Positions 16,272 to 28,121 of a stretch of 35,231 nucleotides of DNA are shown in pieces. This DNA is from Prevotellamassilia timonensis (lineage in GTDB: Bacteria > Bacteroidota > Bacteroidia > Bacteroidales > Bacteroidaceae). The stretch is from positions 1 through 35,231 of the forward strand of contig NZ_JADYUH010000023.1 in the NCBI RefSeq assembly GCF_021531665.1, in the 5' to 3' direction. Within the stretch, counting starts at the first letter, position 1; every line of letters begins with the position of its first letter. The translations under genes and the position numbers were made by a program. The notes below the pieces were generated by a model. That model was not told the DNA's origin. It searched no databases and was given only the letters and a program-made list of their open reading frames with translations.

Positions 16272-16279
16272 CAAAGATA
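16272..16279 (-). promoter_or_regulatory. Possible -7 box for hicAB
   Basis: On the minus strand TATCTTTG (16279-16272) matches TAnnTTTG and lies about 22 nt before the hicA GTG. A clear TTG at 19-21 nt upstream is missing, so confidence is limited. Confidence 0.4.
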
Positions 16280-16340
16280 ACTATTATTTAGTTACACAGC
16301 TTCTGCTGTCCAGTAAGTAATGTGTAAAAAATAAGTTGCA

Positions 16341-16538
16341 TCAGTTGGCCGGTTTGAAGAGGTAGTTCCATTGTCCAAGTTCCGGAGCGAAGATGACTTG
16401 TCTGGCAAGTCTCTTCTGGTACGATTCTTCAATCGGTCGCTTGATGTCATAGGTTTTAGAGTTAATGTGAACATACACCTTCAACCCCTTTTTCGTAGTA
16501 GTCATCGCAGCCCTGTCAGCAACATTCTGAAGGGACAT
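16341..16538 (-). CDS. Hypothetical small protein or remnant in the hicAB island
   Basis: This 65-residue ORF runs in the same direction as hicAB and ends 90 nt upstream of the hicA start. The C-terminal part, KVYVHINSKTYDIKRPIEES then FAPELGQWNYLFKPAN, reads like real protein rather than noise, but I do not recognise a family. A GGAGCG-C-CGCTCC palindrome lies just upstream of the ATG. It may be the end of a larger gene truncated when the island formed. Confidence 0.35.
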   Translation of the reverse strand: MSLQNVADRAAMTTTKKGLKVYVHINSKTYDIKRPIEESYQKRLARQVIFAPELGQWNYLFKPAN

Positions 16539-16590
16539 CAGAGGAGCGCCGCTCCAGCTGCGGGTGATTTGCGAAAAGAGTCTGTGCTCG

Positions 16591-16878
16591 ATGGGATTGA
16601 ACTTGGAGGAAGTTGGGCTTAATCTCGCTTTTTACTATCCTCATACCGACACGTTTTATGGAATTCACACAGAATCTTTACCCATCAAAGTGAAAATACT
16701 ACCACGTCATCGGGAATGGTCAGATTTTGTAGGATGGCAGTGTGACAACGACACTCATGACGAAGGTGAAATCATTGCCGTTTTCGAATCCGCCTCCGAA
16801 ATATGGGACAACCTGCATATTGACAATAAAAACCTTGAGGAGGTCCTTCGAGAGTCCTACATAACGGCTTTAAATTGA
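16591..16878 (+). CDS. Hypothetical protein of about 95 residues
   Basis: From the ATG at 16591 the product starts MGLNLEEVGLNLAFYYPH, continues through VKILPRHREWSDFVGWQCDN and ends NLEEVLRESYITALN. It is acidic, with no signal peptide or membrane segment, and shows no motif I can assign. An in-frame start at 16564 is possible. It reads opposite to hicAB and ends 49 nt before the right-hand island repeat. Its AT-rich codon use resembles hicAB more than the surrounding GC-rich genes. It may be an accessory gene or a remnant. Confidence 0.45.
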   Translation: MGLNLEEVGLNLAFYYPHTDTFYGIHTESLPIKVKILPRHREWSDFVGWQCDNDTHDEGEIIAVFESASEIWDNLHIDNKNLEEVLRESYITALN

Positions 16879-16927
16879 CTTTACATCTAATCATTCCGAG
16901 TTCTTCCGGAACTAACAACGCACTTAT

Positions 16928-17016
16928 AGCAAAACCCGCCGACAAATCGACGGGTTTTGCTTTATAACAGCGTTGCACTGCGACACGCACAGCGGCGTTT
17001 AACTGCGTGCACTGCG
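16928..17016 (+). repeat. Right direct repeat of the hicAB island, with terminator hairpin
   Basis: This is the second copy of the 15513-15604 repeat. It begins with the hairpin AGCAAAACCCGCCGA (16928-16942) / TCGACGGGTTTTGCT (16947-16961), one mismatch from perfect, followed by the shared TTTATAACAGCGTTGCACTG-type tail. On the minus strand the hairpin would also end purL transcripts, since purL stops at 17048. Confidence 0.75.
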
Positions 17017-17047
17017 CTGAGGTCAGTTCATTCGCCGCAGGCGTTCC

Positions 17048-20755
<3,708 letters not shown>

Positions 20756-20776
20756 GGGTGTATGGGGGATTCAAGA

Positions 20777-20873
20777 GCGGCGAAGCCGCGTTTCAGGTTT
20801 CAGGTTTCGGGTCTTGGGGCACGCCGAAGGCACGCATTGAAACGGGAGAAGCGGCACAGAACTGCGCCGCTTC
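20777..20873 (-). other. Two hairpins in the cysD-purL gap
   Basis: GCGGC-GAA-GCCGC (20777-20789) and GAAGCGGC (20848-20855) / GCCGCTTC (20866-20873) both fold well, and a short TTTCAGG duplication lies between them. Neither is followed by a clear T-run on the minus strand, so they could be a weak terminator, an mRNA-stability structure or a leader element for purL. No known purine riboswitch is recognisable here. Confidence 0.4.
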
Positions 20874-20890
20874 CGGTTAGACATATAATT

Positions 20891-21802
20891 TTAAAAATAG
20901 CCTTCTCTCTTCTTCTGTTCCATGGAGGCTTCCTGGTCAAAGTCGATGACACGCGTGGTGCGTTCGCTCTTGGTCGTGGTCATCATCTCTTCGACGATTT
21001 TCTCGATGGTGTCCGCCTCGCTCTCAACAGCCCCCGTCAAGGGCCAGCAGCCCAAGGTGCGGAAGCGAATCATGCGCTGTTCAATGCGGTCGCGATAGCA
21101 TTCGGGCAGACGGTCGTCGTCGGGCATGATGAGCTGACCGTCTATCTCCACCACGGGGCGCATCTTAGCGAAATAAAGCGGAACGATGGGAATATGCTCC
21201 AGACGGATGTATTGCCAAATGTCCAGTTCCGTCCAGTTGGAAAGCGGGAAGACACGGATGCTCTCGCCTTTGCGCACTCGGGCATTGTAGATGTCCCACA
21301 ATTCCGGACGCTGGTTCTTCGGATCCCACTGGTGATGGCAGTCGCGGAAGGAAAAGATGCGTTCCTTGGCACGGCTCTTCTCTTCATCGCGTCGTGCGCC
21401 GCCGAAGGCAGCATCGAAGCCGTATTTGTCCAACGCCGAGAGCAGAGCCTGGGTTTTCATGAGGTCGGTGTGTACCTTGGAGCCGTGGGTGAAGGGTCCG
21501 ACGCCGCGGGCAAACGCTTCTTCGTTGCTCTCGACAATGAGATTCCAGCCATGCTCGGCTGCATACCAGTCACGGAACTCCAGCATCTCCTTGAACTTCC
21601 ACTTGGAGTCTATGTGCATGAGGGGGAAGGGCGGCTTGCCCGGCGCGAAGGCTTTCTCGGCAAGGCGTACCATGACGCTGGAGTCCTTTCCGATGCTGTA
21701 GAGCATGACGGGATTCTCGAACTCGGCAGCCACTTCGCGTATGATGTGAATGGATTCCGCCTCGAGTTCTTTGAGGTGGGTGAGTGAATAAGTCTCTTCC
21801 AT
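20891..21802 (-). CDS. cysD: Sulfate adenylyltransferase subunit 2
   Basis: CysD, with the GTPase CysN, makes APS from sulfate and ATP at the start of assimilatory sulfate reduction. The 303-residue product is full length: [20 protein letters not shown] at the N-terminus, PP-loop SIGKDS (36-41), [36 protein letters not shown], and the usual end QKKREGYF. Its usual partner cysN is not next to it; purL is the next gene on this strand. CysN may be elsewhere in the genome. It has its own promoter and a leader with a 20-bp duplicated sequence. Confidence 0.96.
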   Translation of the reverse strand: MEETYSLTHLKELEAESIHIIREVAAEFENPVMLYSIGKDSSVMVRLAEKAFAPGKPPFPLMHIDSKWKFKEMLEFRDWYAAEHGWNLIVESNEEAFARGVGPFTHGSKVHTDLMKTQALLSALDKYGFDAAFGGARRDEEKSRAKERIFSFRDCHHQWDPKNQRPELWDIYNARVRKGESIRVFPLSNWTELDIWQYIRLEHIPIVPLYFAKMRPVVEIDGQLIMPDDDRLPECYRDRIEQRMIRFRTLGCWPLTGAVESEADTIEKIVEEMMTTTKSERTTRVIDFDQEASMEQKKREGYF

Positions 21803-21805
21803 AAT

Positions 21806-21849
21806 ATAAGGAATAAGTAGCGGCTATAAATAAGGAATAAGTAGCGGCT
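21806..21849. repeat. Duplicated 20-bp sequence in the cysD leader
   Basis: ATAAGGAATAAGTAGCGGCT occurs at 21806-21825 and 21830-21849, period 24, between the cysD promoter and start codon. In the sense of cysD it reads AGCCGCTACTTATTCCTTAT, a relative of the CCTTATTATATATAG leader motif of other genes here. Confidence 0.75.
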
Positions 21850-21887
21850 TTGACTGCGAAAGGGGCAAAGTCCGTGGTTTCGCGCTA

Positions 21888-21918
21888 CAAAAGTAGTCAG
21901 AAAAGTCGAAGAAACCAA
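21888..21918 (-). promoter_or_regulatory. cysD promoter
   Basis: On the minus strand TTG (21918-21916), a 20-nt spacer and TACTTTTG (21895-21888) match the Bacteroidetes consensus exactly. The predicted leader is about 80 nt and includes the duplicated 20-bp sequence. Confidence 0.7.
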
Positions 21919-21991
21919 GGTCAAAAGGCGTGCATGCGCTTCTTCTTCACTCTCTTTGCACACTTTGCTTTTTTCGTTCCCGCGAAAACAC

Positions 21992-21999
21992 TACCTTTG
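21992..21999 (+). promoter_or_regulatory. Possible -7 box for the polysaccharide cluster
   Basis: TACCTTTG matches TAnnTTTG and lies 70 nt before the GT2 ATG. The nearest TTTG (21964-21967) is 24 nt upstream, longer than usual. Confidence 0.45.
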
Positions 22000-22069
22000 C
22001 ACGTGCCCTCAGCCCATCTTGCAAAGGGCTCTTTCTCATTCTTCAACTGTCATTCAGCGCACTTCTCTC

Positions 22070-22786
22070 ATGAAAGGTCTGCTCATCCTCACACCCGTAA
22101 AAGACTCTTTGAAAACCGCACGCGACACTTTCCGCGCCGTGGAGGCGGGACTTCCGAACGTGCCCTGCACCTACACCGTCTATGACGACTTCTCCTCGCC
22201 CGAAAACGCCAAACTGTTGGAAGAGGAAGCGTCGCGAGGAGGCTTTGAACTGGTGCATCTGGCAGATTTGACGGACCACCCGTCGCCGAACTACCTGCTC
22301 GTGCTGCAAACCGCGCAACGCCTCGCACTGGAGAAGGACTGGGGAGTGTGCATCGTCGAGAGTGACGTGACCGTGACGAAAGAAACGCTGCAAGGACTCT
22401 TTGATGTGGCAAAAGCCAATGAAGACGCCGGCATCGTGGCATCGGTGACGACCGACGAGACAGGACAGGTGAACTATCCCTACCTCTATGCCAAGAACTG
22501 GGAAAAGGCTGTCACGGAGTCAAAGAAGCACTGCAGTTTCTGCTGCTCCCTGCTGACGCCGCGCCTTTTGAAAGCCTTCCCCTTCACCTCGCTGGACGCC
22601 ACAAAGAACTGGTATGACGTCACCATCTCCCACGCCTCACTTGACCTCGGACTGAAGAACCTGCTCTGCCTGACGCTGCCCGTGCTGCACCGACCGCACG
22701 CCAGCCGCCCCTGGAAGCAGTTGAAATACAAGAACCCCTTGAAATACTACTGGTTGAAGTTCACCAAAGGACTCGACAAGATTTAA
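22070..22786 (+). CDS. Family 2-like glycosyltransferase
   Basis: This 238-residue protein looks like a GT-A fold, family 2-type sugar transferase. MKGLLILTPVKDSLKTARDT followed by YTVYDDFSSPENAKLLEE is the nucleotide-sugar-binding start, and VCIVESDVTVTKETLQGL holds the probable acidic metal-site region. There is no membrane segment. The sugar it transfers cannot be told. I chose the ATG at 22070, after ACTTCTCTC, since the in-frame start at 21956 runs through promoter sequence. It is the first gene of a plus-strand cluster with a UDP-sugar dehydrogenase and flippase, so a role in surface polysaccharide synthesis is likely. Confidence 0.75.
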   Translation: MKGLLILTPVKDSLKTARDTFRAVEAGLPNVPCTYTVYDDFSSPENAKLLEEEASRGGFELVHLADLTDHPSPNYLLVLQTAQRLALEKDWGVCIVESDVTVTKETLQGLFDVAKANEDAGIVASVTTDETGQVNYPYLYAKNWEKAVTESKKHCSFCCSLLTPRLLKAFPFTSLDATKNWYDVTISHASLDLGLKNLLCLTLPVLHRPHASRPWKQLKYKNPLKYYWLKFTKGLDKI

Positions 22787-22837
22787 GAAATCCAACTCAA
22801 CCCATTTTTAGAACGCCCCTAAATTAACCATTGAATT

Positions 22838-24136
22838 ATGGACAACAAGAATAAAGGACTCAATCCCGAAACGCCCACGAAGATTGCCGTGATTGGTTTG
22901 GGCTACGTGGGTCTGCCCCTCGCCCGTCTTTTTTCCACAAAATTCCCGACCGTGGGTTTTGACATGAACCCTCACCGCGTCGCTGCGCTGAACGGCGGTC
23001 ACGACGCCACGCTTGAAGTGGAGGACCATCTGCTGCGCGAAGCCATGGAGCAGCACGGATTCCGCTGCACGTGTGACTTGGAGGAGATTCGGGATTGCAA
23101 CTTCTATGTGGTGGCAGTGCCCACTCCCGTGGATGCCGACAACCACCCGGACCTGCAGCCTCTGATTTCTGCCAGCCGCACGGTGGGACAGGTGATTGGG
23201 AAAGGAGACATCGTGGTCTATGAATCCACAGTCTATCCCGGCGTGACGGAAGAAGAATGCGTGCCCGTGGTGGAGCAGGTCTCCGGTTTGAAATGCAACC
23301 AAGACTTCTTTGCCGGCTATTCTCCCGAGCGCATCAACCCCGGTGACAAACTTCACACGGTGGAGAAAATCAAAAAAGTAACTTCGGGAAGCACGCCCGA
23401 AACGGCAGAGAAAGTGGATGCCGTCTATCGTGCCGTGATTCAAGCAGGCACTCACCTCGCCTCTTCCATCCGCGTTGCCGAAGCATCAAAAATCATTGAG
23501 AACTCACAGCGCGACGTGAACATCGCGTTCATGAATGAACTGGCAAAAATCTTCAACGCCATGGGCATCGACACGCAGGAAGTCATTGACGCCGCTGCCA
23601 CAAAATGGAACTTCATCCGAATGAAACCGGGACTTGTCGGCGGACACTGCATCTCCGTTGATCCCTACTACCTCATTCAGAAAGCGCAAGTCTATGGTGT
23701 GCTTCCGAGAATCATGTTCTCTGCCCGAAGGCTGAACGACGGCATGGGAAACTACGTGGCAAACCAAGTCATCAAACACATGAACCTGAAAGGCGTGATG
23801 GTGAAGGACGCACGCATCCTCCTGCTCGGAATCACCTTCAAGGAGAACTGCCCGGACATCCGCAACACGAAAGTGGTGGACATTTTCAGCACGCTGAGAG
23901 AATTCACGCCGCACATCACCGTCTGCGATCCGTGGGCGAATGCAGAGAGCGTGAAGAAAGCCTACGGCATTGATCTCGTGAAGGAAGTCCCTGAGGAGAA
24001 ATATGATGCCGTCGTGCTCTGCGTGGCTCACGACGCTTTCTCTGCGCTTGACCTGAAGGCACTGGTGAAGGAGCCCGGGGTGATTTATGACGTGAAGAGC
24101 ATTCTTCCGCGCGAAATGGTGGACGGCAGACTTTGA
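22838..24136 (+). CDS. UDP-N-acetylhexosamine 6-dehydrogenase (nucleotide sugar dehydrogenase)
   Basis: This 432-residue enzyme of the UDP-glucose/GDP-mannose dehydrogenase family oxidises C6 of a nucleotide sugar with two NAD+. The Rossmann motif is IAVIGLGYVGLPLA (about 16-29). YESTVYPGVTEE, GYSPERINPGD and EASKIIENSQRDVNIAFMNE are family signatures, and the catalytic cysteine is Cys271 in LVGGHCISVDPYYL. These features fit the TviB/WbpA/WbpO branch, which acts on UDP-GalNAc or UDP-GlcNAc, better than UDP-glucose enzymes; the substrate remains inferred. Upstream, TTTTTAGAACGCCCC resembles the leader repeat found before the GT4 gene and at 34605. Confidence 0.9.
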   Translation: MDNKNKGLNPETPTKIAVIGLGYVGLPLARLFSTKFPTVGFDMNPHRVAALNGGHDATLEVEDHLLREAMEQHGFRCTCDLEEIRDCNFYVVAVPTPVDADNHPDLQPLISASRTVGQVIGKGDIVVYESTVYPGVTEEECVPVVEQVSGLKCNQDFFAGYSPERINPGDKLHTVEKIKKVTSGSTPETAEKVDAVYRAVIQAGTHLASSIRVAEASKIIENSQRDVNIAFMNELAKIFNAMGIDTQEVIDAAATKWNFIRMKPGLVGGHCISVDPYYLIQKAQVYGVLPRIMFSARRLNDGMGNYVANQVIKHMNLKGVMVKDARILLLGITFKENCPDIRNTKVVDIFSTLREFTPHITVCDPWANAESVKKAYGIDLVKEVPEEKYDAVVLCVAHDAFSALDLKALVKEPGVIYDVKSILPREMVDGRL

Positions 24137-24163
24137 CCCTCTCTGCAAAACACGAAGAACCTC

Positions 24164-25627
24164 ATGCAAAACAGTTCCTCTCAAGAAAGTCCGTCGGTGA
24201 AGCGCCAACTGGTTTCCGGTTCACTCTTCCTCGCCGTGGCAAAATACAGCGGCATGGCGGTGAATCTGGGAGTGATTGCCGTGTTGGCACGCTTGCTCTC
24301 TCCTGAACTCTTTGCACTGGCAGCCATCACGTCGGTGTTCTCCAATTTCTTCTTGATGTTCTGCGACTTCGGCGTGGCGGCAGCCATCATTCAGCACCGC
24401 TCTCTGACGCCGCGTCAAATCAGTCACGTTTTCTCCTTCTGCGGGTGGGGCGGCATTTTGCTCGCCCTGCTTTTCTTTTTCTGCGGGAGTCCCGTGGCAT
24501 CGTTCTATGGAGAGCCTGCGCTCTGCGGCTTGGTGCAGCTGGTGGCACTTCAGGTGCTCTTTGCCTCGCTGAACATTGTGCCCAATGCCCTGCTCCTCCG
24601 AGCCAAAAAGTTTCGGTTCATGGCGTTCCGAACAGCGGGCGTGAACCTCGTGGCAGGCACCTCCGCCGTGGCAGCGGCTTTCTTGGGCGCGGGAGTCTAT
24701 GCGCTGATTGTCACGCCGCTCGTTTCTTCCGCACTGCTTTTCGTGGTGAACTATGTCAAGGTCTCTCCGCTCCCGTTCTTCTTCCGTCCGGCATATTCAG
24801 AGGTGAAGATGCTCGTCGGATATTCTTCCTACAACCTTTGGTACAATGTGCTGAACTATTTCTCGCGCAATTTGGACAAGTTGGTGGTCGGGAAATTCAT
24901 GCCGATGAGCGAGTTGGGATTCTATGAAAAGGCATACACACTGATGCTCATGCCCGTGCAGCAGGTGACGGCGGTGGTGAATCCGGTGATTCATCCCGTG
25001 CTGAGTGCCTATCAGAACGACCGTGCTTTTCTCTTCCGCCAGTTTCGCAGTGCCGTGCGGCTGTTTGCGCAGATTGGCTTTCCACTTTCGGTGCTGCTTT
25101 CGTTTTTCAGTCCGGAAATCATCGGCATCGTTTTGGGTAGCAACTGGGACGCAGCCGTTCCTGTGTTCCGCATCTTCGCCTTGTCCGTGGGTTTCCAGTT
25201 GGTCTATGCGCTTCAAGGTCCGTTCTTCCTGGTGACGGGGAAACCGAAGTGGATGTTCCTCTGCGGTTTCGTTCCGGTTGTGCTGAACCTTTCGGCACTG
25301 GCGGCAGGCTTGGCAGTGTGGCACTCAACCGTTTCCGTTGCCATTCTGATTGATGTAGCCTATGTGCTCTCGCTTTGGGCCACCTTCCACGTGCTGGTGA
25401 CGCGTTGCTTCGGCGAACGACCGCAACAGATTTGGACAGCCATTCTTCCGCCGCTCCTGAAGAGCGCGCTTTGGCTGGTGGCGGCTGAACTGATTTGTCA
25501 CTACTGGATGGAAGCCACCCCACTCATCGCCGCCAAGATTGGGCTTTCGCTGCCGCTTCTCCACGACATCTGGAAAGAGTGGAAACGCCGGAAAGCGGGA
25601 TTTGTTCAAACGACAAAGAAGGCGTGA
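24164..25627 (+). CDS. Wzx-type polysaccharide flippase, MOP superfamily
   Basis: This 487-residue, very hydrophobic protein has about 12-14 predicted membrane helices. SVKRQLVSGSLFLAVAKYSG opens the Polysacc_synt domain, followed by GVIAVLARLLSPELFALAAI, and the mid-part YNLWYNVLNYFSRNLDKLVVGKF resembles WzxC/RfbX proteins. It should flip lipid-linked oligosaccharide repeat units across the inner membrane. It lies 27 nt after the dehydrogenase gene, consistent with one operon for capsule, exopolysaccharide or O-antigen. Confidence 0.88.
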   Translation: MQNSSSQESPSVKRQLVSGSLFLAVAKYSGMAVNLGVIAVLARLLSPELFALAAITSVFSNFFLMFCDFGVAAAIIQHRSLTPRQISHVFSFCGWGGILLALLFFFCGSPVASFYGEPALCGLVQLVALQVLFASLNIVPNALLLRAKKFRFMAFRTAGVNLVAGTSAVAAAFLGAGVYALIVTPLVSSALLFVVNYVKVSPLPFFFRPAYSEVKMLVGYSSYNLWYNVLNYFSRNLDKLVVGKFMPMSELGFYEKAYTLMLMPVQQVTAVVNPVIHPVLSAYQNDRAFLFRQFRSAVRLFAQIGFPLSVLLSFFSPEIIGIVLGSNWDAAVPVFRIFALSVGFQLVYALQGPFFLVTGKPKWMFLCGFVPVVLNLSALAAGLAVWHSTVSVAILIDVAYVLSLWATFHVLVTRCFGERPQQIWTAILPPLLKSALWLVAAELICHYWMEATPLIAAKIGLSLPLLHDIWKEWKRRKAGFVQTTKKA

Positions 25628-25630
25628 ACG

Positions 25631-25671
25631 CCTTATTATATATACAGCCGCACTCCTTATTATATATAGCC
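25631..25671 (+). repeat. Two copies of CCTTATTATATATA before the M15 peptidase gene
   Basis: CCTTATTATATATA occurs at 25631-25644 and 25655-25668, each followed by (CA)GCC. The second copy, with TAGCC after it, matches the sequence directly before the oxyR ATG. The copies lie between the flippase stop and the M15 peptidase start. Confidence 0.75.
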
Positions 25672-25699
25672 ACACACCTCATCTCAAGTGCTCTTCCCG

Positions 25700-26338
25700 A
25701 TGACCATGCCGCAAACTTTCCTGCTTTCGCTTTTCTTTTTTCTTCTCAGTCTTCCGTTGCAGGCGCAGCGTGAAGGTTTCTCGGTGTCGCCCGTGCCCGA
25801 TGCGGTGTTTCAGCGGATGAAGGGGAAGAGCTACAAGAGCGGATGCACCGTCCCACGCTCGGAATTGCGCTACGTGCGGGTGCTTCACCACACGCTTGAA
25901 GGCAAGGTGAAGCACGGGGAGATTGTCTGCCACCGCCGCATTGCCAACGACTTGCTCGAAATTTTCCAGGAACTTTTCCGCGCTCGCTATCCGATTGCAC
26001 AGATTCGCCTCATCGATGACTTTGATGCCGACGACACGCGTTCCATGGAGGCAAACAACACTTCCTGCTTCAACTTTCGCCGCGTGAAGGGAAGCCGCAG
26101 CCTCTCCAAACACGCACTCGGACTTGCCATTGACATCAACCCGCTCTTCAATCCTCACGTCTCGCAGGGCGGCGCACGCGTCAATCCCGCCGCGGGAAGA
26201 GCCTATGCCGACCGGCGGAAAAACTTCCCCCACAAACTCTCTGCCTCAGACCTCTGCGTGAAACTCTTCAAAGCCCACGGCTTCCGGTGGGGCGGTGACT
26301 GGCGACACAGCAAGGACTATCAACACTTTGAGAAATAA
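25700..26338 (+). CDS. Exported M15-family D-Ala-D-Ala carboxypeptidase/endopeptidase
   Basis: The 212-residue product starts with a signal peptide (hydrophobic core LLSLFFFLLSLPL, likely cleavage after QA near residue 22). It continues as an M15 zinc peptidase of the VanY/endolysin-like type. Zinc ligands are His138 and Asp145 in SKHALGLAIDINPLFNP and His209 in KDYQHFEK, with GFRWGGDW before it. It should trim peptidoglycan peptides in the periplasm. Starts at 25688 (GTG) and 25706 (ATG) are also possible; the ATG at 25700 gives a normal signal peptide. It follows the flippase gene at a 72-nt gap holding two leader-type repeats, so it could be transcribed with the cluster or alone. Confidence 0.85.
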   Translation: MTMPQTFLLSLFFFLLSLPLQAQREGFSVSPVPDAVFQRMKGKSYKSGCTVPRSELRYVRVLHHTLEGKVKHGEIVCHRRIANDLLEIFQELFRARYPIAQIRLIDDFDADDTRSMEANNTSCFNFRRVKGSRSLSKHALGLAIDINPLFNPHVSQGGARVNPAAGRAYADRRKNFPHKLSASDLCVKLFKAHGFRWGGDWRHSKDYQHFEK

Positions 26339-26392
26339 GTCGTTTTACATCTTTACCTTAGGTTCTTGACATCACTGCGCCCACTCTTTCTC

Positions 26393-27355
26393 ATGAAAAA
26401 AACACTGCTCAAACGCACCCTTCTCGTCTCCGCCCTGACAGTCATGCTGCTGGGAGCGGGACTGACCGCTGCCTCATGGTATCTGTTGGACTATGCGCTC
26501 CGCCCCGGCAATCGCGGGTTTGACACGGAGCGCGCCTGGCACGAAATGGACAGCGTCTATCCCGGACTTCGCGCCTGGCACGATTCACTCTCCCGCGCCG
26601 GAGCCTGGCACGACACCACACTCACCGCCCTCGACGGTACCTCGCTCCATGCCTTCTACTCCCCTGCCCCGCAACCCACGCGCCGCACGGTACTGCTCGT
26701 TCACGGCTACACCGACTGCGGCGTCCGGATGACCCACCTGGCGAGAATGTATCGCGAAGAATTCTCCATGAACATTCTTGTGCCCGACCTTCGCCACGCC
26801 GGCACTTCCGGCGGCGACCACATCGGCATGGGTTGGGAAGACGTGGACGACTTGCTGCTTTGGAGTTACATGCTCCCCGACATCTTCGGCGACTCCGTCA
26901 GCGTCGTGGTTCACGGTGTCTCCATGGGCGCAGCGGCGACGATGATGCTCTCCGCCTCACCCGACCAGCCGAGTTACATTCAGATGTATGTGGAGGACTG
27001 CGGCTTCACCGGCGTCTATGAGCAGTTCCGCAAAGAGTTGCGCGAGCAGTTCTCTCTGCCCGCCTTCCCCCTTCTTCCCTGCGCCTCGGAACTTTGTCGT
27101 TTGCGCTTCGGCTGGAAGTTTGAGGACGCCTCTCCCTTGAAACTCATTCGCAAGAGTCGCGGCCCGATGCTCTTCATTCACGGCACCGCCGACACCTACG
27201 TTCCCTTCTCCATGGGCGAGGAACTTTTTGAGGCGCACCCCGGTCCCAAGGCGCGATGGTGGGTGGACGACGCCACTCACGCTCGGAGTTATCAGAAAGA
27301 CCCGAAGGGCTATGCCCGCATCGTGGGGAACTTTCTCCGCAACGAGCGTCTCTGA
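26393..27355 (+). CDS. Membrane-anchored alpha/beta hydrolase
   Basis: This 320-residue protein has an N-terminal membrane anchor (about residues 10-33) and an alpha/beta hydrolase domain. VLLVHGYTDCG (100-110) provides the oxyanion region. The nucleophile is Ser177 in HGVSMGAA, with Asp267 in HGTADTYVPF and His296 in DDATHARS completing the triad. The family resembles the cephalosporin-C-deacetylase / BAAT-like hydrolases found in Firmicutes and Bacteroidetes envelopes, but the substrate is unknown. The ATG at 26393 follows CTCTTTCTC, the pyrimidine-rich start context common here. It is the last gene before a strong terminator. Confidence 0.82.
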   Translation: MKKTLLKRTLLVSALTVMLLGAGLTAASWYLLDYALRPGNRGFDTERAWHEMDSVYPGLRAWHDSLSRAGAWHDTTLTALDGTSLHAFYSPAPQPTRRTVLLVHGYTDCGVRMTHLARMYREEFSMNILVPDLRHAGTSGGDHIGMGWEDVDDLLLWSYMLPDIFGDSVSVVVHGVSMGAAATMMLSASPDQPSYIQMYVEDCGFTGVYEQFRKELREQFSLPAFPLLPCASELCRLRFGWKFEDASPLKLIRKSRGPMLFIHGTADTYVPFSMGEELFEAHPGPKARWWVDDATHARSYQKDPKGYARIVGNFLRNERL

Positions 27356-27409
27356 ATCGGAGACTCGTCAAAAACGGAGGCTCAAACGTCAAAGCCTCGG
27401 CACATGCAC

Positions 27410-27450
27410 AAAAAAGGCTGCGTCACCGTCTTTTCGGTCGCAGCCTTTTT
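27410..27450 (+). terminator. Strong terminator after the hydrolase gene
   Basis: AAAAAAGGCTGCG (27410-27422) pairs with CGCAGCCTTTTT (27439-27450), with an inner ACCG/CGGT stem. A-run on one side and T-run on the other make it potentially bidirectional. It ends the polysaccharide/envelope cluster. Confidence 0.88.
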
Positions 27451-27617
27451 CGCTTTGGTGAAAACCTTGGGAACGCTCCATTCGACGGCTCAAAGGAGTC
27501 GCTAAAGGAACAATCACACCAAACCTGCCAAAACTCATGGGAGACGAAACAGAAACCGCAGCGGCGTCCGCATTCATGCTCGAAGCAGAAAACGGAGGAC
27601 ACAACGCATGGTGACAA

Positions 27618-27683
27618 CCATTGAACAACCATTGAACAAGCATTGAACAAGCATTGAACAACCATTGAACAAGCATTGAACAA
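27618..27683. repeat. Six-copy 11-bp tandem repeat (C/G)CATTGAACAA
   Basis: Units start at 27618, 27629, 27640, 27651, 27662 and 27673, differing only in a first base C or G. They lie in a gene-free stretch. Small ORFs reading LFNACSMLVQW-like repeats through it are products of the repeat, not proteins. Confidence 0.92.
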
Positions 27684-27739
27684 ACCCTGTTCAAGCCCAT
27701 CAGACGAAGTCTGCGGAGCCTGTCAGACAACGCACGAGT

Positions 27740-27970
27740 ATGAAAAAAAAGTCAGAGAGGAAAATCGAAAGAAGACACTATCTTGACGAAATGTTGCCGT
27801 TGTTAAAAAAGGGAACCTGTTCTTCTATTGTGCGTGGGCGCTGGTTCATTGTAATAAAAAAAGCGACCCGCCAGCAGTTCTACGGGATGCTAACGGGTTC
27901 TGTTATCATTGAATCGGCACAAACCGATGATCATCATATTTACGATGCAAAGCTAATGTTTTTTCTCTAA
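27740..27970 (+). CDS. Doubtful small ORF, 76 residues
   Basis: The reading frame starts MKKKSERKIERRHYLDEMLP, is very basic at the N-terminus and has no recognisable motif. The minus strand here carries a promoter and a terminator-type hairpin (small RNA candidate at 27856-27942), which explains the sequence better. I keep it only because an ATG and an open frame exist. Confidence 0.2.
   Translation: MKKKSERKIERRHYLDEMLPLLKKGTCSSIVRGRWFIVIKKATRQQFYGMLTGSVIIESAQTDDHHIYDAKLMFFL
27856..27942 (-). ncRNA. Candidate small RNA 5 of the array
   Basis: On the minus strand TTTG (27977-27974), an 18-nt spacer and TAGCTTTG (27955-27948) form a promoter. The predicted RNA begins near 27942 and contains a hairpin ATCGG-TTTGTG-CCGAT. 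It ends in a stem ACCCG...CGGGT with inner AGCA/TGCT pairing, then CGC and seven T (27862-27856). The length would be about 87 nt. Its promoter is not embedded in a repeat module, unlike the other four. Confidence 0.5.
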
Positions 27971-28121
27971 TAACAAATAATTGCAGAAATATTTTACAAG
28001 AAACACACGGCTCTTTCATTTAAGATTGCGTTGCATTCTCAATGAGAGGTGTATTTTTATAGTGGGAACTATGGGCGTATAGTTGGTCTGTTTTGTTGAT
28101 TTTCAGCAAAAATAAGTGTCC

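Noticed and set aside
15378-16990. Two minus-strand ORFs starting MRVAV with a shared SAGFA segment
   Set aside because: The similarity comes from the direct repeat and its terminator hairpin, which both frames cross; not homologous proteins.
25688-25699. GTG start for the M15 peptidase
   Set aside because: ATG codons at 25700 and 25706 give a normal signal peptide; GTG adds only four residues.
27389-27730. Minus-strand ORFs with repeated LFNACSMLVQW
   Set aside because: Translation of the 11-bp tandem repeat at 27618-27683, open in several frames, with no conserved domain.
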